Below are positions 1 through 12,000 of a stretch of DNA of 64,000 bases, piece by piece. Location: NCBI RefSeq assembly GCF_000520015.2, contig NZ_CP007044.2, forward strand, positions 2,976,001 through 3,040,000, read 5' to 3'. The first letter of the stretch is position 1. Each line of letters starts with the position of its first letter. Below the pieces are notes generated by a model, which ran no database searches, was not told where the DNA came from, and saw only the letters and a list, made by a program, of their open reading frames with translations. Source of the stretch: Chania multitudinisentens RB-25 (GTDB lineage: Bacteria > Pseudomonadota > Gammaproteobacteria > Enterobacterales > Enterobacteriaceae). The position numbers and the translations under genes are program-made.

Positions 1-3000
1 TACCAAATGATGATCCATCAGTGGAATGATACCGGGAGACCTTACGCCGCTGATAAGACCCTGGCTACGCTGTTTGAAGAACGTGTCGCGACATCACCCG
101 ATCAGATCGCCGTAGAGTTTAACCAGCGGGCTTTAACCTACTCACAGTTAAATCAGCAAGCGAACCAGTTAGCGCATTATCTGCAGGAAACCTGCCAAAT
201 TCGTGCCAACGATCTGGTGGGTATTTATCTGGATCGTAGTGAGCAGCTTGTGGTTGCCATACTGGCCGTGCTGAAAGCGGGTGGCGCCTATGTGCCGATT
301 GACCCGGATTCACCCGATGAGCGTAATGGCTTTATTATCGCGGACGCCAACGTCAAAGCGGTGCTATGCCATCAGCACGCGGTGAAAGCATTAAGCGATA
401 TGGCACCCGGTATGCCGCTTATAGCGTTGGATGCACCAGAAACTGCGGGGCAGTTGGCGCATTATTCAACCGATAATCCGTGCAGCAAGACCCGCGCCAG
501 CGATCTGGCCTATGTGATTTATACCAGTGGCACCACGGGTCGCCCAAAAGGGACGCTAATCGAGCAACGCTGCGTCAATCGACTGGTGATCAACCCCAAT
601 TATGTGGAGCTGAATGAGCACGACCGCATTCTGGGTATTTCTGGTTATCAGTTTGATGCCTCAATTTATGACATCTTCGGTGCGCTGCTAAACGGTGCCG
701 TGTTGGTGCTGGTCGATAAGCACAACATTCTGGATTTACAGCGTTTTAACCAGTTGATTGTTGAGCGCCAGATCACCAATTTCTTTGTGACCACCGCCTT
801 CTTTAATACTTTGGTCGATGCGGCACTGCCTGCCTTGCAATCATTGAGCTATGTATTGTTTGGCGGTGAGCAGGTGTCCGTGAGCCATGTTAATCGTTTC
901 AGGGAGCGGTACCCTCAGGTCAAGCTGGTTCATGTTTATGGGCCGACGGAAACCACCACCTTTGCGACCAGCTATTTGACCAATGCGGCGTCGGCAGCGT
1001 TTAATCATACCGTCCCTATCGGCCGACCTATCAGTAATACCCAGCTGTATCTGCTCGACAATCATCTGCGCCCGGTTCCGCAGGGAGCGATTGGTGAGCT
1101 TTATATTGGTGGCGCTGGTGTCGGGCGTGGTTATCTGAACAATCCACAGGCCACCGCCGACGCATTCATTGCCACCCCTCTGTGCAGCGAGGCTGACCGT
1201 GCCCGTGGTGAAAACGCCCGCCTCTACAAAACTGGCGACCGAGGGCGCTATTTACCGGATGGCAACATCGAATACCTGGGCCGTACTGATTTTCAGGTCA
1301 AAATCCGTGGGTTCCGTATCGAGCCAGGGGAGATCGAGGCCCGGCTGGTTGAGCATCCTGCCATCCATCAGGCGCTGGTCATGGCCAGACGCAATCAGGA
1401 CGGGCACGCTCACCTGACGGCGTACTACGTCGCGCAGGCCCCGCTGGAACAGGATACGTTGCACGACTATCTGCAACAGACTTTGCCCGAATACATGATC
1501 CCGTCGGCGCTGATCCACCTGACCTCTCTGCCGATGACTGTTAACGGCAAGGTGGATCGTGCCGCGCTGCCGGTCCCTACCTTTGAAGCGCAGGCCGATA
1601 GGGTGGCACCACAGACCGCGACCGAGCACCAACTGGCCGAGGTCTTTGCCGAGCTGCTTGGCATTGCGCAAGGCAACCTCAGTGTCCTTGACGATTTCTA
1701 TCGTCTGGGGGGCAACAGCATCCTGGCGATCAAGCTAACGGGGCGCTTAACCCGCACGCTGCAAAAGAACGTGCATGTCTCCGACCTGTTCCGCCTGAAA
1801 TCCGTCCGCGCACTGGCGGCCTTTATCGACGGCGAAGCGCAGGGCAGCCAAATCATCCAGCCACCGCAGATCACCCGGCCTGAGGAGCAGCGGCTGTCGT
1901 TTGCCCAGGAGCGGTTGTGGTTTATCGATAGCTATGAAGAAGGCAGCAATGCCTACAATATCCCGCTGACGCTCAAGCTGCAGGCCGGTACCGATCCGCA
2001 GTACGTGGCGCAGGCGCTGATGAAGGTGGTTGCCCGGCATGAAGCGCTGCGCACGCTGATCCTGTGTGATGACGAAGGGCAGGGGTATCAGCAGGTCGTG
2101 CCTGCGGAGGCATTCTCACTGACGATGGAACACACCCAGTGCGACAGCCTGCCAACGCTGCATGACCGGCTGCACGACCATCAGCACCGGGTATTTGATC
2201 TGGCGGGAGAATGTCCGATTGCGGTCCACGGTTATACGCTGGCAGACACCGACTACATAAGCATCGTTATTCACCACATCGCGTTTGACGGCTGGTCGGT
2301 AGATCTGTTGCTCAAAGAGTTACTGCATTACTACCGCGTATGCGCTGGCGAAGTAACCGGCGAACTGCCGCTGCCAGCGGTGCAGTACCGGGAGTTTGCG
2401 CTGTGGCAGCGCCACTACCTGCAAGGCTCTATGCTGGAGCGGCAACTGGCCTACTGGCACAGCAAGCTGGCTGACTATGAGCCGCTCAACCTGCCGACAG
2501 ACCATGTCCGTCCGTTGCAGATGGACTATCGCGGTGACGATATCACTTTCCAACTGGATGCGCAGACCAGCGCTGACCTGCGGGCGTTGGCGGCGTCGTT
2601 GAACGTCAGCCTGTACACGGTGCTGCTGAGCGGTTATTACCTGCTGCTGGGCGTCTACAGCAACCAGCAGGATATCGTGCTGGGCACGCCGATAGCGGGC
2701 AGGCATTACCCAGGGGTGGAAGAGACCATGGGGCTGTTCGTCAATACGCTGGTGCTGAGACGGCAGATAGATGCCAGCCAGACGGTCCGCGAGTTTATCG
2801 ACCAGACCGGGCTGCAGGTGAATGAGGCGCACACCCATCAGGATCTGCCATTTGAAAAACTGGTGGAGGTGCTGAAGACGGAAAAAGACAGCTCCAGGCA
2901 CCCGATATTCCAGGTGATGTTCAGCCTCCAGTCGTTTGGTGCGGCGGGACGCACGGCAGGGGAAGGGCGCTTTACCCAGTATGACGCGCAAGACGGGGCC

Positions 3001-6000
3001 TATAAGACCGCGAAGTTCGACTTGACCGTGATGATGGACGACAGTGAAGAGGCGATTGGCGGTGTGTTCAACTATGCAACGGCGCTGTTCAGTGCGCAGA
3101 CGGTGCAGAACTATATTGCCACCTATCGGCATATCCTGAGCCAGTTGAGCACTCTGTGCGATCGGGGTCATTCCCTGTCAGCGCTCCAGTACCTGGATCC
3201 GGTGCAATATGAACACCTCATCTGCCAGAGTAATCACACGGAATGTGACTATCCGCGGGAGATGACGATCCACGAGAGGTTCGAGGCGCAGGCCGCGAGG
3301 ACCCCGGAAAATATCGCCCTGGTGTTTGAGGATGTGAGCCTGACCTACCGGCAACTGAATGAGCGTGCTAATCGGTTGGCGGCTTACCTGAGAACGCATT
3401 TTGTGTTGCAGCCGGACGATCTGATCGGGCTTTGCCTGGAAAGATCGGAGCGCATGCTCGTCAGTATTCTGGCGGTGTTGAAAGCTGGGGCGGCTTATGT
3501 GCCGTTCAGCCCTGATATGCCAGCAGAGAGAATGCGTTGGACCATAGACAATATTCAATCCAGCGTCATTCTGGCGGAGTTGAACAGCCAGGAAACGTTG
3601 GCCGAGCTGATTGATACCGAGAAGACAACACTGCTGTGTGTTGACGATCCTCAGTTCATGGCAAAGGTCGCCGGTCAGCAGGTTGCCAATCAGGTAACCA
3701 ACACCGAGGCTGGAAATCTGATTTATGTCATCTTTACTAGCGGAACAACGGGAACGCCTAAAGGGGTGATGATTGAGCACCGCTCCGTCGCCAACCTGAT
3801 TGAGGCGCAACGCAATGTGTTTGGCACTGAAATCTGCCAGGCAGGAGAACAGGTGAAGCATTACCTGTTGTACTCAAATTATACCTTTGATGCTCATGTG
3901 CTGGATGTTTTCAGTCCGTTGTTGAGCGGTCATTGCCTGCATATGTTGTCTGACGAGGTGCGTTTAAACTTCGGCACGCTGGCGGCCTACGTAAAACAAC
4001 ACGCGATTGATGTCGGCTTTGTGCCCCCTGCGTTGTTGAATAACAATGAAACACTGAAGCTTTCCACCCTTATTGTGGGCGGTGAGGTGGCCAATAGCAG
4101 TGTGATGGAGCGCTACACAGAGCAGGGCGTGAAAGTCGTTAACTGTTATGGCCCAACGGAAACCACGGTGTTTGTCACCAGCAATGTGTTCCAACCCGGT
4201 GATCACAATACCCTCATTGGCCAACCGATAAACAATGCTGGTGCCTATATTCTGGAGCGAAATCTGCGGCCAGTTCCTGTGGGGGCCGTTGGGGAGCTTT
4301 ATATCAGTGGTGACTGCGTCGGTCGTGGCTATTTAAACAATCCTGATGCGACGCACCAGGCGTTTATTGCCAACCCATTCCAACACCATGAGGATCAAGC
4401 GCGTGGGCGTCATGATCGGCTGTATAAAACCGGCGATGTCGTGCGTTATCTGCACGATGGCAATATTGACTATATTGGGCGTGCGGATTCCCAGGTGAAG
4501 ATCCGTGGCTTCAGAATCGAATTGGCTGAAATCGAAAACTGTCTGACCCAAGATCCACGGGTTGAACAGGTGGTGGTATTGGCGCAGCAGCAGGATCCGG
4601 GGCACAAGTTGCTGGTGGCCTATTATGTTTCGCCAGAGGAATTGCCAGCAGATACGCTGTCTGAGCATCTACAGCAGCGTTTACCTGCCTATATGATCCC
4701 CGCAGCGTATGTGCATTTAACCGCGTTGCCAATGACCATCAACAATAAGCTGGACCGCAGAGCCTTGCCGGTGCCGATGTTTACCGATGAGGCGAATTAT
4801 GTTGCCCCTGGCAACGAGAGCGAGATGCTGGTGTGTCGCGTCTTTGCGCAGGTCTTACAGCTTAAGGAGAGTGCGGTTGGCATTACCGATGATTTCTTCC
4901 GTTTAGGGGGGGACAGTATCAGCAGTATTCAGTTGGCGAATAAACTGAAACAGCTATCTGGTTATCATCTCACGGTGAAAGATATCTTCGCCTACCGCAC
5001 AGCCAAGGCGTTAAGCGCCTATCTGCTGAAATGTCAGGGGGATAATGCCGCGGTTATCCAGTCAGAGCAGGGGATGTTGGCGGGGGAACTTCCGTTGTTG
5101 CCGATTCAACGCTGGTTCTTCCAGGCGGTAGAGTCGGGAAGGTTGCCTGAGTCTGGCCATTGGAACCAGGCATTTATGGTTAAAGTGCCCGCGTTGGATG
5201 TTGAGTTGCTGCGTTTGAGCGTGGCTAAGCTGCTCGAATACCATGATGTGTTGCGAGTGGTTTACGTCAGCGATCCTGTTGCTGGCCATTACCGCCAGAC
5301 GATAGCGACGTTGCCGTTTGATGCCATCAATCAACATGATTTCACTACCGTTCAGCTTGAGGCACAGTTGACAGCTTGGCAGAACCGTTTTGACCTTGAA
5401 CAAGGGCCGCTTTGCCATATTGGCTATATTGCTGGCTACGACAACCAGACTGCGCGTATCCACGTAGCTGTGCACCATCTCAACATTGATGCGGTCAGTT
5501 GGCGCATCATCAAGGATGATTTGCACCGGCTTTACCAGTTCTTTGCTGAGCAAGCTGAGCGCCTTGACACAACGGTCGATGCCCAAACCATCCTGGGCCC
5601 GAAAGGGACGAGCTATCGTCAATGGGTCAACGAGCTGCAAAACTACCCTGCCGTGGCAGTGAAAAACCATCAGGATGAGCGTGAGTACTGGGATAGCCTG
5701 ACTGCCGATTTGCCAGCATGGCATCAGCGTTTGGCGGCGCATCGCGTTGGTAAACTCAATCGCACCACGATATGCCTGTCGCCAGAGCACACCAACAGCT
5801 TGTTACGGGAAGTTCACCCTATTTATCATACGGAGGTGAACGATATTCTGCTGACCGTATTGGCGGATGCGTTATCGCAATTGGTTGGCGGTGACAGTCA
5901 GTATGTCTTGCTCGAAGGACACGGCAGAGAAGCCATCTTTGACCAAGTGGATATCAACAATACCGTCGGCTGGTTCACCTGTATGTATCCGGTCAATCTG

Positions 6001-9000
6001 CGCGTTGAGCACAGTAATATTGTGCACAATTTGCCGCTGATTAAAGAGCGGCTGCGAGCCCCTGCTCATCATGGTTTAGGCTATGGGGTGCTGTTTGATT
6101 ATCCTGCCCAGTCGATGCCCGCCGTGACGTTCAACTACCTTGGACAATTCGATGGCGAGCAACGGGATGGCGAGTGGTCATTCGTTAAAGATTCGGCGGG
6201 AACGGCAGTATCACCGCATAACCGCACCACCGACTTCTTAGCGCTGAATGGCGGGGTGTTAAATGGCCAATTGCAGTTCCTGGTTGAAGGGGAACTGAGT
6301 GCGGAGCAGTTAGAATTCTTTGCTACGACTTATCAGCAACGGTTAATCCAGTTGATCGATGGGCTAAAACAGTCACCGCGCTCTTATCTCACCGAGTCTG
6401 ATGTGAATGGTGTGGTCAGCGCTGAAGCGCTAGCCGATATTCAGCAGCATGAGGAAGTGACGGCGATTTACCCGGCCAACAGCCTGCAACAAGGCTTTAT
6501 TTATCACTACGTGCTGCAAGGCGATATTGATAACGCCTACCGTACGCAAATGGTATGGCACTATCACAATGCGTTAAATATCGAACGGTTAAAACAGGCC
6601 TGGCAATGCAGTCAGGCGAAATACCCGGCGCTGCGGCTCAGATTCTCCTGGCAGGAAGAGTTTGTGCAGATCGTCGATAAACAAGGCGCGTTCGGCTGGC
6701 AATTTATCGATATCAGTGAGCGGGATGAAGCTGCGCAAGCAAGCGCCATCGCCGAACTGATCGCGCAGGATCAGCAAGTCAGCTTCGATCTGTCTGCCAA
6801 AGGGCTATTCCGGCTTTATCTGGTCAAATGTTCGGCAGAACACTACGTGTGCCTGTTCAATAACCACCATGCTATTTTGGATGGCTGGAGTTTGCCGATA
6901 TTGCTCAATGATGTGCATCACAATTATCTGGTGCTACAGCAGGGCAACACGCCGCAGCCACAGGAAGATACCAGCTATCTGAATGCGCAGGCATTGCTCC
7001 AGGTGGTGGGCCAGGAAACCGAACTGTTCTGGCAAAACTATCTGGGCGCAGTGGAAATGCAGGAGAATCTCGGCGGTCTGCTCAAGCCAGAGATGAAAAA
7101 CATCAATTTAACCGAGCATAAACACGTACAAGATCCGCAGGCGGTATCGACCGCATTTTCTGGTGAACTTTATACCGGGCTGAAGGTGCTATCCAGACAG
7201 CATGGCGTCACGTTAAATGCGTTGATGCAATACTGCTGGCACCAGCAACTCAGTGTTTATAGCCATGCGGACCTGACGATTGTGGGGATGACGGTATCGG
7301 GGCGCACCCTGCCGGTTGATGATATAGAGCAATCCGTTGGTTTATATATCAACACGCTACCGGTGGTGCTGGCGCATGCCGATGAGGCGATTATCGACAC
7401 GGTAAAACGCCTGCAAGGCCATATTAATGACATCAATAGCTACAGCAATATCAATCTGAGCAAACTGCAGGATGCCGGGGTTCGCCTGTTCAACTCGCTA
7501 TTTGTCTTTGAAAACTACCCGTTCCAGGACAACGGTGATGACAGCCCATTCAAGCTGGTTTTCGAGCACAGCGAAGAAAAGCTGGATTATCCATTGGGTG
7601 TCACGGTGTTTGAAAAGGATGAGCGGATTGAATTCAAGATTAACTATGCCGGGGAGCTATTCAGCCGCAGCGCCATTGAAGGCGTTCTGCAAGGCATACG
7701 CTTAACGCTACAGCAGTTGATCGCCGATCCTGCCATCCGTCCCCAGGCGTTATCGCTGTTGAGCGAAGCGGAGTATCGGCAACGGGTAACCAGCCAGCCG
7801 CTATCGCGGGTTGCCGTTGAGCGCAATAAACTGGTCGGTCAGCTGTTTGAAGAGCAGGCCGCCAGAACGCCGGATCATCTCGCATTGGTTTATCAGGATA
7901 CTCGGTTGACCTATCGCGAGTTAAATCAGCGGGCGAACCAGTTGGCTGCTTATCTGCGGGTGAATTTTGCTGTGCATCCTGACAGCGCCATTGCCCTCTA
8001 TTTTGACAAGTCTGAATATATGGTCATTGCTATGCTGGCGGTGCTCAAGGCCGGAGCTGCCTACGTCCCGATCAGCCCTCAGGCACCCGCCGACCGTGTG
8101 TCTATGCTGGTTGACGATATTAAGCCGGTGCTGATCTTAACGCATCAATGCCATAGCGAACGCCTGGCTACCTTACTGCCGAACGGTGATTCGACCCTGC
8201 TGGAGATTGATAACCTCCAGCTTGCCAAGAGGTTGGCGGAGCATGACGACGGCAATATTCTGCCCGCCACGCAGCCTACCGATTTGGCTTACGTTATCTA
8301 TACCAGTGGGACCACTGGCCGGCCAAAAGGGGTGATGATTGAACATCATTCGTTAGTCAATCTGGCGAAAGCGCAATCCGATTGGTTAGCTATGAACACG
8401 GATGCTGAGCAGCTCAACACGCTGTGGTACTCGGAATATGTGTTCGATGCTCATGCGCTGGATGTCTTCTGCGCGTTATTGAATGGCCATTGCCTGCATA
8501 TTCTGGCAGAACACCTGCGCTTCGATTTTGCCGCGTTGTCTGACTATATCAGGGAACATGCGATTGATTTTGCCTTTATGCCTCCGGCCTTACTGGCGCA
8601 AAATGAGCTACTGGCATTGTCGACGTTGCTGGTGGGCGGCGAGAGTATTGATGCAACCTTGGTTGACCGCTACTGTGAAGCTGGTGTCCGCTTGATCAAC
8701 GGTTACGGGCCGAGTGAAACCACCGTTTGGGCTACGGCACGGCTTTATCAACCCGGTGACGCCAATACCAATATCGGTCAGGCAATCAATAACGTTTGTG
8801 TCTATCTACTGGACGAATATCTGCGCCCGGTTCCGCAAGGGGCCATTGGTGAGATTTATATTGGTGGCGCTGGCGTCGGGCGTGGTTATCTGAACAATCC
8901 ACAGGCTACCGCCGACGCATTCATTGCCAACCCTCTGTGCAGCGAGGCTGACCGTGCCCGTGGTGAAAACGCCCGCCTCTACAAAACTGGCGACCGAGGG

Positions 9001-12000
9001 CGCTATTTACCGGACGGCAACATCGAATACCTGGGCCGTAATGACTTCCAGATAAAAATCCGTGGGTTCCGCATCGAGCCAGGGGAGATCGAGGCCCGGC
9101 TGGTCGAGCACCCTGCCATCCATCAGGCGCTGGTCATGGCCAGACGCAATCAGGCCGGGTACGCCCATCTGACGGCGTACTACGTCGCGCAGGCCCCGTT
9201 GGAGCTTGCGACGTTGCATGACCATCTGCAACAGACTTTGCCTGACTACATGATCCCGTTGGCGCTGATCCACCTGACCTCTCTGCCGATGACTGTTAAC
9301 GGCAAGGTGGATCGTGCCGCGCTGCCGGTCCCTACCTTTGAAGCGCAGGCCGATAGGGTGGCACCACAGACCGCGACCGAGCACCAACTGGCCGAGGTCT
9401 TTGCCGAGCTGCTTGGCATTGCGCAAGGCAACCTCAGTGTCCTTGACGATTTCTATCGTCTGGGGGGCAACAGCATCCTGGCGATCAAGCTAACGGGGCG
9501 CTTAACCCGCACGCTGCAAAAGAACGTGCATGTCTCCGACCTGTTCCGCCTGAAATCCGTCCGCGCACTGGCGGCCTTTATCGACGGCGAAGCGCAGGGC
9601 AGCCAAATCATCCAGCCACCGCAGCTCACCCGGCCTGAGGAGCAGCGGCTGTCGTTTGCCCAGGAGCGGTTGTGGTTTATCGATAGCTATGAAGAAGGCA
9701 GCAATGCCTACAATATCCCACTGACGCTCAAGCTGCAGGCCGGTACCGATCCGCAGTACGTGGCGCAGGCGCTGATGAAGGTGGTTGCCCGGCATGAAGC
9801 GCTGCGCACGCTGATCCTGTGTGATGACGAAGGGCAGGGGTATCAGCAGGTCGTGCCTGCGGAGGCATTCTCACTGACGATGGAACACACCCAGTGCGAC
9901 AGCCTGCCAACGCTGCATGACCGGCTGCACGACCATCAGCACCGGGTATTTGATCTGGCGGGAGAATGTCCGATTGCGGTCCACGGTTATACGCTGGCAG
10001 GCACCGACTACATAAGCATCGTTATTCACCACATCGCGTTTGACGGCTGGTCGGTAGATCTGTTGCTCAAAGAGTTACTGCATTACTACCGCGTATGCGC
10101 TGGCGAAGTAACCGGCGAACTGCCGCTGCCAGCGGTGCAGTACCGGGAGTTTGCGCTGTGGCAGCGCCACTACCTGCAAGGCTCTATGCTGGAGCGGCAA
10201 CTGGCCTACTGGCACAGCAAGCTGGCTGACTATGAGCCGCTCAACCTGCCGACAGACCATGTCCGTCCGTTGCAGATGGACTATCGCGGTGACGATATCA
10301 CTTTCCAACTGGATGCGCAGACCAGCGCTGACCTGCGGGCATTGGCGGCGTCGTTGAACGTCAGCCTGTACACGGTGCTGCTGAGCGGTTATTACCTGCT
10401 GCTGGGCGTCTACAGCAACCAGCAGGATATCGTGCTGGGCACGCCGATAGCGGGCAGGCATTACCCAGGGGTGGAAGAGACCATGGGGCTGTTCGTCAAT
10501 ACGCTGGTGCTGAGACGGCAGATAGATGCCAGCCAGACGGTCCGCGAGTTTATCGACCAGACCGGGCTGCAGGTGAATGAGGCGCACACCCATCAGGATC
10601 TGCCATTTGAAAAACTGGTGGAGGTGCTGAAGACGGAAAAAGACAGCTCCAGGCATCCGATATTCCAGGTGATGTTCAGCCTCCAGTCGTTTGGTGCGGC
10701 GGGACGCACGGCAGGGGAAGGGCGCTTTACCCAGTATGACGCGCAAGACGGGGCCTATAAGGCCGCGAAGTTCGACTTGACCGTGATGATGGACGACAGT
10801 GAAGAGGCGATTGGCGGTGTGTTCAACTATGCAACGGCGCTGTTCAGTGCGCAGACGGTGCAGAACTACATTGCTACCTACCGGCAAATCCTCAGCCAGT
10901 TGAGCACCCTGTGTGATAGAGGGCGTTCCCTGTCAGCGCTCCAGTACCTGGATCCGGCGCAATACGAACACCTCATCTGCCAGAGTAATCACACGGAATG
11001 TGACTATCCGCAGGAGATGACGATCCACGGCATGTTCGAGGCACAGGCCGCGAGGACCCCGGAAAATATCGCCCTGGTGTTTGAGGATGTGAGCCTGACC
11101 TATCGGCAACTGAATGAGCGTGCTAACCGGTTGACTGCTTATTTGAGAGAGCGGTTTGGCATCAGTAATGGCGATCTGGTGGCACTGTGTCAGGATCGTT
11201 CGGAGCATATGCTGGTGGCAATACTGGCCATTTTGAAGGCCGGAGCAGCCTACGTACCGCTGGATCCGTTAGCGCCAGATGACCGGGTGAGCTATATGCT
11301 GGAAAACGCCGGCATCAATACCATACTGATTGCCCAGCTTGGCGAAGAGAAAGCCAGCACGCTGGCGGCCAGCGGCCGACATATCGTCGATTTGTCCGAT
11401 GAACAAACCTCATCTGACATTGCCCGCTACCCTGGTGAAAATCAGCTTTGGTCGGTCCACTCTAGCGAGCTGGCGTACATCATTTATACCAGCGGGACCA
11501 CCGGCAATCCTAAGGGTGTGATGCTCGAGCATCACAGCGTGATCAATCGTATTGTCTGGATGCACAAGCAATACCCGATCATCAGCGGCGACCGTATATT
11601 ACAGAAAACCAACTATACCTTTGACGTTTCAGTATGGGAGCTTTTCTGGGCCAACTGGTACGGTGCCTGTATCGTTTTTGCTTCGCAGGCAGCCTATAAA
11701 GATAACGTTTATCTGGCCGAACTGATTGAGCGGGAACAGGTGACCACGCTGCATTTCGTCCCTTCCATGTTATCGGCATTCCTTGAAACCCTGGAAGGGC
11801 AGAGCGCATTGCAGGCCAAGCTGGCCAGTCTTAACTATCTGTTCTGCAGCGGGGAAGCATTGAATGTCGCTGAAGTACGGAAATGCCAGCGATTAATCCC
11901 GCATTGCCAGATCCATAACTTATACGGGCCAACGGAAGCCACGGTCGATGTGCTGTTCTATGACTGTAATTCGCCATCGATAGACGATGTCTTAATCGGT

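Noticed and set aside
7..12. ATG at 7 or 10 as the NRPS start
   Set aside because: The frame is open to base 1 and begins inside a C-A linker; no RBS lies upstream within the window.
2320..3171. Long minus-strand open frames inside the NRPS gene (also at 10075-10887, 5062-5790, 3178-3861)
   Set aside because: They lie wholly within strongly coding NRPS sequence, have no recognisable domains or RBS, and recur in both repeat copies only because the plus-strand sequence does.
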